From a virus, in IMG/VR virus record IMGVR_UViG_3300023240_001094, positions 1-64,000 of that record: DNA of 64,000 nucleotides; one strand, given 5' to 3'. Each line of letters opens with the position of its first letter. Position 1 is the stretch's first letter. A program made the position numbers and the translations under genes. Positions 7,687-15,595 of this stretch are shown one piece after another. The notes under the pieces were generated by a model that made no database searches, was not told the DNA's origin, and was given only the letters and a program-made list of their open reading frames with translations.

Positions 7687-7855
7687 CAGGAACTTTTAGA
7701 TCGCGGTTTCCTGACACGCTGCTTACTATCTTTGGTGTTGCTAACACTTGCTTTAGGTTTTGATTTTCTTCGAGATTTTTTTGGAGGTCCGTCCAGCTGC
7801 AGGTCACGTCCCACCGCTCCATCGTCTCTTTGTTTTCTATTGTGTATACGGGCAT
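7619..7855 (-). CDS. FmdB-like small phage protein
   Basis: 78 residues starting MPVYTIENKETMERWDV and containing LEENQNLKQVLATPKIVSSVSG then KVPDGFKDMQKQIKK. The order 'MPxYxFxxxETGE...LKENPxxEQV...VPDGFKxxLxKI' is familiar from tailed phages, where it resembles an FmdB zinc ribbon that has lost its cysteines. It overlaps 170 bp of the gene at 7686-8126 and 68 bp of phoH, in different frames. Despite this I think it is real because its composition is that of a normal protein. Confidence 0.6.
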   Translation of the reverse strand: MPVYTIENKETMERWDVTCSWTDLQKNLEENQNLKQVLATPKIVSSVSGNRDLKVPDGFKDMQKQIKKGSGRGNTINI

Positions 7856-8126
7856 ATAGTGCTTTCCAACTTAACCAATTATTTTCAATGTCGTATCGAT
7901 GCATTGTATTCCATTGTTTAGATAAGCTGGAATACAATTGTATATATGTACGATTGCCATACTCACTTTCAACCAAGCGTAGGCAGGTTCCATTTTCACC
8001 AAAAGTAAGTTCATCAATGGTCTTATATTTTATATCACCAAATATACCTGCTTTCTGACGGTCAATAGGCGCTTGTTTAGGAACTCTTTTTTTTCTAGTA
8101 GCGGTAGGTTTCTTCTTTGTTGTCAT
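7686..8126 (-). CDS. hypothetical protein with basic tail
   Basis: 146 residues. The head is lysine/arginine rich (MTTKKKPTATRKKRVPK). Residues ~27-92 form an ordinary folded-looking segment (KYKTIDELTF...NTMHRYDIENNWLSWKALYARI). The last ~54 residues are low-complexity basic (KKSRRKSKPKAS, RKPRSKSS). That tail is exactly the stretch that overlaps the gene at 7619-7855, so it may be an overprinted extension. The stop TGA shares bases with the phoH ATG. Confidence 0.55.
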   Translation of the reverse strand: MTTKKKPTATRKKRVPKQAPIDRQKAGIFGDIKYKTIDELTFGENGTCLRLVESEYGNRTYIQLYSSLSKQWNTMHRYDIENNWLSWKALYARIHNRKQRDDGAVGRDLQLDGPPKKSRRKSKPKASVSNTKDSKQRVRKPRSKSS

Positions 8127-8158
8127 TTTTTATTCCTGGTAATATATGCGCATATGAA

Positions 8159-8752
8159 TCATTTTACACATGCACCGATTCTTCCATTATATTCGGGTGA
8201 AACAATCCACTCATAACCAAGCGAGGTTAAGTCCTCATTGCCACCAAAGTCTGGTATGAATTCACTTATTCCACTCTCAAAATCTGGATTACCTCTCAGA
8301 TGAATTTCAATAACACGATTACCAATATATTCAATATTGATTGTCTCATAGCTATCAATAAGATAATCAATACATTCTGGCATAGGCATCTCGTCTGTTA
8401 CCTTAAACCATTTTTTCCATTTAGTCAGGTCATTAACTGATTTAAGAACACCTTCAACAGCGAATGATTGCTTTTTGTTTACATAGTCAACACTTAGGTG
8501 CCGGCCTTCAAACCATTCACACCAAAAATATCCTAATGGAAAATGCATTGTCTCTATGTCAATCCAGACCTTCTCAGCGCCTTTACCCAGACCAATCATG
8601 TTAACACACGGCCGAACAATATACCAATCTGGCTTAGGAACATCCATTCCAACAGGACCACATACATATCCTAAGCGTCTAGATAGAATGAGTTTATCAA
8701 GAACCCATAAATCCTCTGGCCTTGTCACTGACCATACTTCATCTTCCGTCAT
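8159..8752 (-). CDS. putative ATP-grasp-like protein
   Basis: 197 residues. The order WYIVRPCVNMIGLGKGAEKVW, then GYFWCEWFEGRHLSVDYV, then INIEYIGNRVIEIHLRGNPDF, resembles the ATP-binding core of ATP-grasp ligases (glycine-rich loop, E-x-F-x-G-x-E/H, and a final I-x-E-x-x-x-R-x-N-x-D metal site). I offer this from pattern only. Phages of this group carry it without known function. The stop of this gene is 32 bp from the gene downstream, and its ATG overlaps the gene upstream by 1 bp. Confidence 0.5.
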   Translation of the reverse strand: MTEDEVWSVTRPEDLWVLDKLILSRRLGYVCGPVGMDVPKPDWYIVRPCVNMIGLGKGAEKVWIDIETMHFPLGYFWCEWFEGRHLSVDYVNKKQSFAVEGVLKSVNDLTKWKKWFKVTDEMPMPECIDYLIDSYETINIEYIGNRVIEIHLRGNPDFESGISEFIPDFGGNEDLTSLGYEWIVSPEYNGRIGACVK

Positions 8753-9303
8753 TATGCTACCTTAAACCATTGTGGGATATCACGCTTTGACCATGTCATG
8801 GAAAATCGTTCTTGCTTTGTTTGATAGAATGCACGATACGAACCAACAGGATCATTATTATCTATACAGTCAGGCGCTGCACCCATAGCAAGGCGAAATG
8901 GTGTTTGGCCAACATCTGGAATATTGGTAGGAACCTCTTTAAGGATAGTACCAAGATCGTTGAATGACTTATGTGTTTTGCCATAGCGATAAGTATATTC
9001 ATCATGGAGTGCAACAAAATGATCGTAATGCCATTTGTAATTAGTAGCAGATTCCATGGTCCAGACAGTACATGGATGGCCGACATGAACAGCCTTATAT
9101 ATAGTATTGTCATGACGATCAAGCGACCAATGCTTTACCATAGTTTTACCTGACTTAGAAGCAATCTTAGTAAGAGTACCATCAAGAACACGATGAGCAG
9201 TAGAAAGCATCTGTGCTGACTCAAGAATCATTTTAACTACGTGTTTGTCGCACTGTAGCTGTGCTGACTGAATAGGACATGTATCGAGTATAAAGATATT
9301 CAT
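8752..9303 (-). CDS. conserved phage protein, unknown function
   Basis: 183 residues. The N-terminus MNIFILDTCPIQSAQLQCDKHVVKMILESAQMLSTAHR (given here in pieces: DKHVVKM, ESAQMLSTAHR) is a conserved element I have met in T4-like and other large phages, with invariant-looking D, C, D-K-H and H residues that could bind metal. Further conserved looking parts are HPCTVW and PFRLAMG. No catalytic assignment is possible. Its start has AGGAGT 6 bp upstream. Confidence 0.65.
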   Translation of the reverse strand: MNIFILDTCPIQSAQLQCDKHVVKMILESAQMLSTAHRVLDGTLTKIASKSGKTMVKHWSLDRHDNTIYKAVHVGHPCTVWTMESATNYKWHYDHFVALHDEYTYRYGKTHKSFNDLGTILKEVPTNIPDVGQTPFRLAMGAAPDCIDNNDPVGSYRAFYQTKQERFSMTWSKRDIPQWFKVA

Positions 9304-9335
9304 TGTAGACTCCTGTAAATATTATAGACATATTA

Positions 9336-9413
9336 CTATAAGAACCATAGACATGTACATAGTAATAATAGAATAAATCCAACTGGCATTAGTGGTATAC
9401 TACCCCCAACCAT
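9336..9413 (-). CDS. mini-ORF, 25 aa hydrophobic leader peptide
   Basis: The ATG of the conserved leader (9413-9411), preceded by AGAGG, opens MVGGSIPLMPVGFILLLLCTCLWFL and ends at TAG 9338-9336. It is one membrane-spanning hydrophobic peptide. In the other two leader copies the same ATG gives only 6-8 residues, so translation here may be regulatory rather than making a useful peptide. Confidence 0.35.
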   Translation of the reverse strand: MVGGSIPLMPVGFILLLLCTCLWFL

Positions 9414-9454
9414 AAAGCCTCTTTTATTATACCATCGGTGCAACAATCTGTACA
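9401..9454 (-). promoter_or_regulatory. promoter plus conserved leader, copy 2
   Basis: TGTACA (9454-9449), 17 bp, TATAAT (9431-9426), then AAAAGAGGCTTTATGGTTGG, identical to the element at 54767-54792 on the other strand over more than 30 bp. It drives the genes from 9303 downward. Confidence 0.8.
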
Positions 9455-9460
9455 TATGTA

Positions 9461-9496
9461 TAATGAAAAAAGCCAGATATATTTCTATACCTGGCT
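9461..9496 (-). terminator. Rho-independent terminator
   Basis: On the minus strand AGCCAGGTATA pairs with TATATCTGGCT around a short loop and is followed by TTTTTTCATT. It ends the transcript of the 9521-9694 gene just before the copy 2 promoter. Confidence 0.8.
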
Positions 9497-9520
9497 CTTA
9501 CTATTATATATCGTTATGGC

Positions 9521-9694
9521 TTACGCTGCTATTTGGAGTGTTTCTTCGATTTCTGCAATATGATCATCTAGATATGCCTTCTTATTAAGTACCTTATACA
9601 TTCTATCCGTTTTTCCTTGTTTTTTATATCTCTCTGCTGCCCAGCCAAGGGAACGAGAATCTTTTTTTAGGCGGTCGATTGTTACTGAAACCAT
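9521..9694 (-). CDS. small hypothetical protein, 57 aa
   Basis: Start at ATG 9694, with TTTGGAGAC upstream; the longer frame to 9724 would start inside the terminator stem. The product MVSVTIDRLKKDSRSLGWAA is helical and charged, ending HIAEIEETLQIAA, a likely coiled coil. It sits between two terminators, so it may be transcribed by read-through. Unknown function. Confidence 0.6.
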   Translation of the reverse strand: MVSVTIDRLKKDSRSLGWAAERYKKQGKTDRMYKVLNKKAYLDDHIAEIEETLQIAA

Positions 9695-9710
9695 AAGTAT
9701 GTCTCCAAAT

Positions 9711-9744
9711 AAAAAAGGTGCCAACCGCGAAACGGTGGCACCTT
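9711..9744 (-). terminator. Rho-independent terminator
   Basis: AAGGTGCCACCG/CGGTTGGCACCTT-type stem with loop TTTCG-like and a T tract (TTTTTTATTT) on the minus strand, after the gene at 9774-10187. Confidence 0.85.
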
Positions 9745-9773
9745 CTGTTTAAGTTTTAAGGTTATGTCTTAAA

Positions 9774-10187
9774 CTATAGCAAGCCAGGGAAAGCCTCCTG
9801 TGCTAACTTGAGTGTCAGACCTTTCACTGGCGGCTTTTTGTTAATCATTTTGCACACCAATTCTGCGTCCTTAGGATGAATTGATTCAACGATCCCAAGA
9901 AAAATCTTTTCACGTTTTACGGCAGGCATTTGTTCGCCTTTGCCGCCCTTTGCACAATATAGAAAGTCTTTGTGTTTTTTGAGTAGTGTAGTAGGAGCGT
10001 TATGTGCATCACATGCTGTGTATGGCACTTCTCCGGCCGGTAGCAACCACTGAATACGAGGATCGAGCGATCCTTGAACAATGTCACGTAGAGCAGCACT
10101 ATTATTCTGCTGCAGTACCATAATCTTTTCCGCTCGTGTTTCAGCTTTAGTAAACTTTTCAAGCACTTCGTAAATCATCAACGCCAT
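9774..10187 (-). CDS. conserved T4-like protein (DUF6433 type)
   Basis: 137 residues. Conserved-looking parts are IYEVLEKFTKAETRAEKIMVLQ, ALRDIVQGS, WLLPAGEVPYT and the C-terminal LTLKLAQEAFPGLL. This is the arrangement of a family (I recall it as DUF6433) that lies beside rnh in marine T4-like phages. The fold looks all-helical. The position next to RNase H suggests a role in DNA replication, not proven. It is coupled to rnh (1 bp overlap). Confidence 0.7.
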   Translation of the reverse strand: MALMIYEVLEKFTKAETRAEKIMVLQQNNSAALRDIVQGSLDPRIQWLLPAGEVPYTACDAHNAPTTLLKKHKDFLYCAKGGKGEQMPAVKREKIFLGIVESIHPKDAELVCKMINKKPPVKGLTLKLAQEAFPGLL

Positions 10188-11041
10188 TAAACAAATTCTC
10201 CTACACAGTCAATTAGCAAGTTGCAGTTATGTGAAACAAGATACGTGAAAACCTTACTACGGTTTTTACTACGATCCTGTCCTACGAATGTATTTATAAT
10301 TTCCTGGCGCACTACTTCAGGACATTCTGATTCTTCAGTGAGATCAATCATTTTCTTGTTGCGAATATAGTTGCGATAGACATCTCCACCAAGAGCCTTT
10401 GGATCATCCATAAGGAGAGCTTTTTTCTTAGCACTAAGAACAACTTGGCGCCGGCCTTCAACAAACACACGATCGTCAGACAGCACATTTGGAACACCGT
10501 CACCACTATCACCCTTAAGGAAGTGTTCCATCTGTTCAAGACGCGGATTATCTACTGTAATGAATTTCTTTGTTATAGGTGAGTATTGTGCAACATTAGA
10601 GTACTTGTGCAATTGCTTGAAGTCTTTGTCTGACGACACAATCATGATTTCCTCATAGTTACCAAATTCCTGAGACCATTTAACGATTTCAGCAATAGAG
10701 TCATCGGCCTCGCAGCCATATTGGTTGATGGTCTTATACGGAAAGTACTCACCAAGTTCATCAAAAACTTTGTTGATTGTAGAGAACGCAACGTCCCAAT
10801 CGATTTTAGATTCTTCACGTGATAAGCCACGTTTGCCCTTATATTCAGGGTATACCTTCTTGCGCCAGTTGCCACCATTATCACCGATGACAACAACCTC
10901 GCCGTATTTGCTTCCAAACCTTTTGCGATACATACGGATGCTATTAAGGATCATATGCCGAATAAGATTTTCATCACTCCAGTGAGCAGCGCCCATGGCA
11001 ATAGGGGCAATTGAAATTCCTGAATAGTCAATTAAGATCAT
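10187..11041 (-). CDS. rnh: RNase H / 5'-3' flap exonuclease
   Basis: 284 residues, close to T4 RNase H (305). Acidic metal-binding residues appear in the expected order: MILIDYSG, VIGDNGGNWRKKVYPEYKGKR, GCEADDSIAE, IVSSDKDFKQL and GDSGDGVPN. The helical arch and a C-terminal helix-hairpin region follow. It removes RNA primers and short DNA flaps from lagging-strand fragments. It follows a promoter at 11074-11102. Confidence 0.93.
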   Translation of the reverse strand: MILIDYSGISIAPIAMGAAHWSDENLIRHMILNSIRMYRKRFGSKYGEVVVIGDNGGNWRKKVYPEYKGKRGLSREESKIDWDVAFSTINKVFDELGEYFPYKTINQYGCEADDSIAEIVKWSQEFGNYEEIMIVSSDKDFKQLHKYSNVAQYSPITKKFITVDNPRLEQMEHFLKGDSGDGVPNVLSDDRVFVEGRRQVVLSAKKKALLMDDPKALGGDVYRNYIRNKKMIDLTEESECPEVVRQEIINTFVGQDRSKNRSKVFTYLVSHNCNLLIDCVGEFV

Positions 11042-11073
11042 GATGTAGTCCTTTTGTTATATTAATTATATTA

Positions 11074-11102
11074 GTTATACCACATAGAGTTACCAATGTA
11101 CA
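11074..11102 (-). promoter_or_regulatory. sigma70-like phage promoter
   Basis: TGTACA (11102-11097), 17 bp, TATAAC (11079-11074), within the end of the 11106-11531 gene. It reads into rnh. The spacer TTGGTAACTCTATGTGG is almost the same as that of the promoter at 25286-25314. Confidence 0.8.
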
Positions 11103-11105
11103 CAC

Positions 11106-11531
11106 CTATTTTAGTAAACTTTGGACATGCGTGCGATGTATCTTACAGTTGATAATTCCATTATAGTAACTATCATCTAGCAAGACATTCCTGTCGAACT
11201 GTTCCTTTGCCTCAAGATAGCCGAGCTCACCTTTAGACTTGCCGAAGTGGATAATTTCGCGGTGGAAATTATCCACGCCGTGCTCAACAAGTCTCTGTTT
11301 TACTAGATCACTTGATCCGTAATACTTCATCCAATCAGACTCAGTAACAGATCTACGCTTGCGCGTTTTACCCTTCAAAGGTTTAAGTGTTTTTTTGGCC
11401 CAGAATTGCTTCTTGCCTACATACTTTTTTGAGTTGGTTTTGTCTGTGATAACGTAGACAAATCCAACCCATTTTTTTAATTCTTCTTCATCAGGTTCGT
11501 AAACCTTACCGCCATAGTGCCACATGACCAC
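11106..11531 (-). CDS. GIY-YIG-like nuclease, non-mobile type
   Basis: 141 residues. GFVYVITDKTNSKKYVGKKQF gives the V-Y-V-I...Y-V-G pair of a GIY-YIG domain. SDWMKYYGSS, HFGKSKGELGYLEAKEQF and YYNGIINCKIHR supply the later conserved R/E/N region. It has no NUMOD DNA-binding tail. Homologues lie beside rnh in T4-like marine phages. It might degrade host DNA, as DenA does in T4, but this is inference. Confidence 0.6.
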   Translation of the reverse strand: MVMWHYGGKVYEPDEEELKKWVGFVYVITDKTNSKKYVGKKQFWAKKTLKPLKGKTRKRRSVTESDWMKYYGSSDLVKQRLVEHGVDNFHREIIHFGKSKGELGYLEAKEQFDRNVLLDDSYYNGIINCKIHRTHVQSLLK

Positions 11532-11573
11532 AATCCTTATACAACATATTAGTGCTAATGTTGTATATATGCC

Positions 11574-11729
11574 TTAGAATTCTTCGTCGTCATCTCCATC
11601 AAAGAAAGCATGCCCCGACACTTGGCCACACATAGAGCAAAATGAAGGTTCTTCTCTTTCGTCAACTACCACAACCCGAGTCTCTGAGCCACAGTAGTCG
11701 CATTCGCAAATGTATTCTGATAGTTTCAA
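11574..11729 (-). CDS. small zinc-ribbon protein
   Basis: Two CxxC knuckles (CDYCGSE and CSMCGQ) about 25 residues apart make a rubredoxin-like zinc ribbon, with an acidic tail FFDGDDDEEF. I chose the TTG at 11729 with GCGAGG 7 bp upstream, giving about 51 residues. The same frame extends to an ATG at 11786 that would lie across the plus-strand late promoter. Function unknown; zinc ribbons of this size often bind nucleic acid or protein. Confidence 0.6.
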   Translation of the reverse strand: MKLSEYICECDYCGSETRVVVVDEREEPSFCSMCGQVSGHAFFDGDDDEEF

Positions 11730-11754
11730 TTTTATGCCTCGCAGTTCTAATTTG

Positions 11755-11762
11755 TATAAATA
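11755..11762 (+). promoter_or_regulatory. T4-type late promoter for GIY-YIG endonuclease
   Basis: TATAAATA on the plus strand, 62 bp upstream of the endonuclease start. The leader that follows has an inverted repeat GTAGGT...ACCTAC (11768-11797) and then CTACTCTAGAAACA. The same order occurs before the HNH gene at 59111. Confidence 0.75.
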
Positions 11763-11823
11763 GTAATGTAGGTCACGGAATTGCACTTCCCACCTACTCT
11801 AGAAACAAAAGGAATTCCAGTTC

Positions 11824-12474
11824 ATGTATATATATATATATGTCTATTATGTTTACGCCTACATCAGACTTGACGGCACACCCTACTATATAGGTAAAGG
11901 GAGGGGCAAAAGAGCATATTCAAAACAACATTCTGTATGGGTTCCTAATAGAGAATCTGGACAAATAGTTATACTTGAAAATAATCTTTCGGAAGTAGGC
12001 GCATTTGCGATTGAAAGAAGACTTATCAGATGGTGGGGCAAGAAACACGAAGGTGGACTACTCTACAATAAAGCCGATGGTGGTGAAGGTAGAAGTGGAT
12101 ATAGTATATCTCGGCCACACACAGAAGAATCTAAGCAAAAAATGTCTAAAGCAAAGCAAGGTAAAAGTTATCCGAGACTTACTTCAGCTAATAGAAAAAC
12201 TGCCGAAAAAAGACGAAATGTCCGTCTATCTGAAGAACATAAAGCCAAAATATCTGCTGGCATGAAAGGTAGAGTTATGACAGAAAATCATAAAGCAAAT
12301 TTATCTAAGGCTAATGTTGGTCGTCCAGTAAGTGACGAAACCCGTTTGAAAATGAAACTAAAAAATTCAGTCAAGTCTACCTGTCCACACTGTGGTAAAG
12401 GAGGTGGTGGTAGCGCAATGAAGCGCTACCACTTTGATAATTGTAAGTCTATTAAACATTCATCCTTCGCATGA
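11824..12474 (+). CDS. GIY-YIG homing endonuclease with NUMOD3 tail
   Basis: 216 residues, one of few plus-strand genes. YVYAYIRLDGTPYYIGKGRGKRAY is the GIY-YIG core (Y-V-Y...Y-I-G-K-G-x-x-x-R). AIERRLIRWWGK and YNKADGGEG follow. Repeated S-x-E-x-x-x-K-x-S-x-x-x-K-G/R units (HTEESKQKMSKAKQG, SEEHKAKISAGMKG, TENHKANLSKANVG) are NUMOD3 DNA-binding repeats. A C-terminal CPHCGKGG...H..C may bind zinc. It is convergent with nrdA and overlaps its last 15 bp, so it is probably a free-standing homing gene inserted at the nrdA 3' end. Confidence 0.9.
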   Translation: MYIYIYVYYVYAYIRLDGTPYYIGKGRGKRAYSKQHSVWVPNRESGQIVILENNLSEVGAFAIERRLIRWWGKKHEGGLLYNKADGGEGRSGYSISRPHTEESKQKMSKAKQGKSYPRLTSANRKTAEKRRNVRLSEEHKAKISAGMKGRVMTENHKANLSKANVGRPVSDETRLKMKLKNSVKSTCPHCGKGGGGSAMKRYHFDNCKSIKHSSFA

Positions 12475-14103
12475 AATGCATAGCATGATATCACGCACAA
12501 GTTCTTGTGCTGGATTAGATGACCGCTGGTAGTAGAAAGTTTTTACACCCAAACGCCATCCTTCAATAATCAACGCGTTTATGTCTTTTGTTGATGCAGT
12601 TGGTGGAATCATAAGATTGAGTGATTGGCTCTGGTCTATATATTCTTGTCTTGCAGCAGCCTGCTGAACAACATTAATAGGACTAATCTCAGAGAATGTC
12701 TTAAACACATCTTTTTCATTCTGAGTGAGAAAGTCAAGATGCTGAACAGAACCTTTCCTCATTAAGATTGAATCCCAGGTTGCATCATCATTCTTGCCGT
12801 AATGATCTAGACATCTAGCAAGATAACGGTTCTTATACGTGAAGGACCCTTTAGCCAAATCCTTAACAAAGTAGTTTGATGCAAGTGGCTCGATTGACGG
12901 CGATACTTGACCAAGGATAAATGATGAAGATGTTGTAGGAGCGATGGCGCAACGAGTAAGATTGCGTACATCATAACCCATAAGACCTGACGGAACACCA
13001 TACTCTTCTGCCATTTCCTTTGATGCGTCAAGTGATTTTTCATCGATGAATCTACTAATTTCTTCAGTTAGTTCAAGTGCTTGGAATGACTCAAATGGGA
13101 TCATTTTCTTCTGTAGAAGTGTGTGCCATCCAAGCTGACCAATTCCAAGAGCACGCCAGGTTTTTGCAAAGAGATTGGCCGACTCCATAAACTTAAGACC
13201 TTCTGTTTTGCGGATATATTCTTCCATAACAGCATCAAGGAAATATGTGAGAGTTTCTACAGCGTCAGTATATTTCCATTTGTCCCAGGTAGAAAGGTTC
13301 ATTGATGATAGGTTACACACAAATGTCCATTCATCGCTTGATGGCAGACAGATTTCTGAGCAGAGATTTGACGCCCAGATAGGAATGTTTTTGTCTTTAA
13401 GAACCTGTGGTTTATTGTCATTCACAGTATCAGAGAAGAACAGATATGGATAACCAGTTTCCTTGCGCTTTCTGAGCACCTTAGCCCATACTTCGCGTTT
13501 GTCTGCATCGCCATCAATCATTTCCTGCATCCAGTAATCTGGAATAGTAACACCAATTGAGATATTCTGAATGGTTGCACCAGGTTCACGGATTTCTAGG
13601 AATTCCATAATATCAGGGTTATCAATGTTAAGATAACCAGCAAAAGCCCCGCGGCGAGTGGTACCTTGAGAAATAACGTCAGTGCCAACATCAAACAAGC
13701 GAAGGTAATGAACTGCTCCATCTGCTTTGCCTCCTCCTTTAATTTTACTACCACGTGGTCGAATATCACCAAAATATCCAGATGTTCCTGCGCCGAGTTT
13801 GGTTTGGACACCAACCTCAGCTGTTTTTTGTAGAATAGCCTCAATAGAATCTTCCACGTAAACACCATTACATGAAATAGGAAGCCCTGTTTCTTCACCA
13901 AAATTTGACCATACTGGAGAGGAAAGGCTATAAAAACCCTGACTCATATAATCATAGAACTTGTTAGCAAATCCCGGGTAGTCCAAGATTTCTTCTGCTG
14001 CTTCCGCAATTCTGCGTACGCGATCTTCAGGAGTCACACCTGGTTGTAAATACCCACGACTGAGGAACGTGCGTGAATCGTCGTTTAGCCATTTAAATGC
14101 CAT
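12460..14103 (-). CDS. nrdA: ribonucleotide reductase class I alpha subunit
   Basis: 547 residues. It lacks the N-terminal ATP-cone domain, so the large subunit should not respond to the usual dATP overall-activity switch. Catalytic parts are present: LPISCNGVYVEDS (redox Cys), NLCSEICLPSS (N-x-C-x-E radical site), FVCNLSSMNLS (second redox Cys), FYYQRSSN (Tyr pair) and the C-terminal CISC relay. It reduces ribonucleotides for phage DNA synthesis and pairs with NrdB 9 bp upstream. The 3' end overlaps the homing endonuclease. Confidence 0.95.
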   Translation of the reverse strand: MAFKWLNDDSRTFLSRGYLQPGVTPEDRVRRIAEAAEEILDYPGFANKFYDYMSQGFYSLSSPVWSNFGEETGLPISCNGVYVEDSIEAILQKTAEVGVQTKLGAGTSGYFGDIRPRGSKIKGGGKADGAVHYLRLFDVGTDVISQGTTRRGAFAGYLNIDNPDIMEFLEIREPGATIQNISIGVTIPDYWMQEMIDGDADKREVWAKVLRKRKETGYPYLFFSDTVNDNKPQVLKDKNIPIWASNLCSEICLPSSDEWTFVCNLSSMNLSTWDKWKYTDAVETLTYFLDAVMEEYIRKTEGLKFMESANLFAKTWRALGIGQLGWHTLLQKKMIPFESFQALELTEEISRFIDEKSLDASKEMAEEYGVPSGLMGYDVRNLTRCAIAPTTSSSFILGQVSPSIEPLASNYFVKDLAKGSFTYKNRYLARCLDHYGKNDDATWDSILMRKGSVQHLDFLTQNEKDVFKTFSEISPINVVQQAAARQEYIDQSQSLNLMIPPTASTKDINALIIEGWRLGVKTFYYQRSSNPAQELVRDIMLCISCEG

Positions 14104-14112
14104 TATATTTCC

Positions 14113-15081
14113 TTAAAATAAATCATCTGCTGATACGCCTTGACCACGGGCATAGTCTACTGGTCTGCCATTGAAAAAGTCAACCATGTTGGTTCCATAT
14201 AAACCCTCATCAAACCATCTGGTTTCCTTAATCAAATCTTTGTCATATGTTAATTCACTTGAAAAGCCAATTTGCTCTAGTGATTCAACCATACGCTTCT
14301 TAATGAATTCAACTAGAATTTCTGAGTTCAATCCTGGTACTGAGTATTCACCCATAATCCAACGGATCACTTCCGACTCACAGCGGATTGACTCTTCACA
14401 TTCAAGTCGAATACGATCTTCAAGTTCTTCGTCGAACAGTTCTGGATACTCTTCACGGAGTGTGTTAATCAGTTTAATACCGACCTGAGCATGAAGCATT
14501 TCTTCATTACGCGTGTATTTAACTTGCTGTGCTGTATCCTTAAGGATAGCTTTGTTTTTGTTCATATGCAAGATGATGTAGAACTGGCTGAACAATGACA
14601 CATTCTCAACAAACAATGTGAATAGTGTGATAGCATAGATATACTGTTTACGGTCATCTGCATATACCTTCTTGAGGTACTTACGGAGATAGTCAACACG
14701 GCCAGCAACAACCGGGTGTTTCATGTTTTCTTCAAAGATGTCATTGAGCTGAAGAACTTCAAGGAGCTTTTCATATGCCATGTTATGGATAACTTCAGAG
14801 TTACCCATCGCGTATCCAAGATCACGTAGTGATGGATGTGGTAGGTTATCACCTAGGTTAGACCAAAATGTTTTCACCGCAACTTCTATCTGACCAATTG
14901 CTGATAGTGTGCGGACAAGGATCCGTCTTTCTTCTGGACTCATGTCAGTCTTAAACTGACTATAATCAGACGTGAAATTGAATTCATCAGGAGTCCAAAA
15001 CCCACTCCAAATTGCTTCAATAAAATCCTTGGTCCAAGGGTACATGTCAGGTTTTCTTGAGATTTGTTCTTCGAATAGCAT
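14113..15081 (-). CDS. nrdB: ribonucleotide reductase class I beta subunit
   Basis: 322 residues. Metal ligands can be read: a glutamate in IGQIEVAVKTFW where the E. coli enzyme has Asp84, NSEVIHNMAYEKL (E, H and radical Tyr), FVENVSLFSQF and TRNEEMLHAQVG. The C-terminal GVSADDLF should dock in NrdA. The presence of Tyr at the radical position suggests an ordinary tyrosyl radical, with Glu as first ligand as an unusual detail. Confidence 0.95.
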   Translation of the reverse strand: MLFEEQISRKPDMYPWTKDFIEAIWSGFWTPDEFNFTSDYSQFKTDMSPEERRILVRTLSAIGQIEVAVKTFWSNLGDNLPHPSLRDLGYAMGNSEVIHNMAYEKLLEVLQLNDIFEENMKHPVVAGRVDYLRKYLKKVYADDRKQYIYAITLFTLFVENVSLFSQFYIILHMNKNKAILKDTAQQVKYTRNEEMLHAQVGIKLINTLREEYPELFDEELEDRIRLECEESIRCESEVIRWIMGEYSVPGLNSEILVEFIKKRMVESLEQIGFSSELTYDKDLIKETRWFDEGLYGTNMVDFFNGRPVDYARGQGVSADDLF

Positions 15082-15167
15082 CTAATTTCTCCGGGTAAAG
15101 CTGTATAAGACATCGGTCCTGAAAACTATTTCAGGCAACAGCCTATATTGTTTTGATTTCTGATACC

Positions 15168-15196
15168 ATTATATATAAGATCTCAGGTCTTGTAAA
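15168..15196 (-). promoter_or_regulatory. sigma70-like phage promoter
   Basis: TTTACA (15196-15191), 17 bp, TATAAT (15173-15168), reading into nrdB and nrdA. Confidence 0.75.
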
Positions 15197-15241
15197 CACT
15201 ACATATTGCTATATTCACAAAATATTTTACACCATATTGCC

Positions 15242-15595
15242 TTAGTCGGCTGGTGGACCTGTTATTGCCTTTTCGTAGTAAGCAATAATTTCTTTCTGTT
15301 GTAGAATGTATCTACGGAGCTCTCCGACACCTATTGATAGGTTTTCATAGCCTTTTGGTGTGATCGCCATAAATGTGACCGATCCACCATGTTCATCAAT
15401 CCTCTTCATAGCCTCGTCGAAGTTTTCTTCTGATACAACGAACCATTCACTATCCGGAAAGTCTATAGGTTTTGGCCAAGCCTGAATAGGGATATTACGT
15501 TCAGTAAATTTGGTCTGTGTTACAATCTCTTTATCAATAGAAGAGGTACAGTTACTCAGAATCAGCAGGGCTGGAATCAACAGGAGTAGTTTCAT
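15242..15595 (-). CDS. putative outer-membrane spanin (o-spanin) lipoprotein
   Basis: 117 residues. A short hydrophobic N-terminus LLLLIPALLILSNC ends in a possible lipobox Cys16, although the residue before it is Asn and not Gly/Ala/Ser. The rest is periplasmic-like with two prolines-rich spots (WPKPIDFPDS) and a helical end. It overlaps the membrane/coiled-coil protein upstream by 44 bp out of frame, the arrangement of Rz/Rz1 pairs. It should join inner and outer membranes at lysis. A plain lipoprotein is the alternative. Confidence 0.55.
   Translation of the reverse strand: MKLLLLIPALLILSNCTSSIDKEIVTQTKFTERNIPIQAWPKPIDFPDSEWFVVSEENFDEAMKRIDEHGGSVTFMAITPKGYENLSIGVGELRRYILQQKEIIAYYEKAITGPPAD

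Noticed and set aside
10291-10298. TATAAATA on the minus strand
   Set aside because: Inside rnh coding sequence without a following start or leader.
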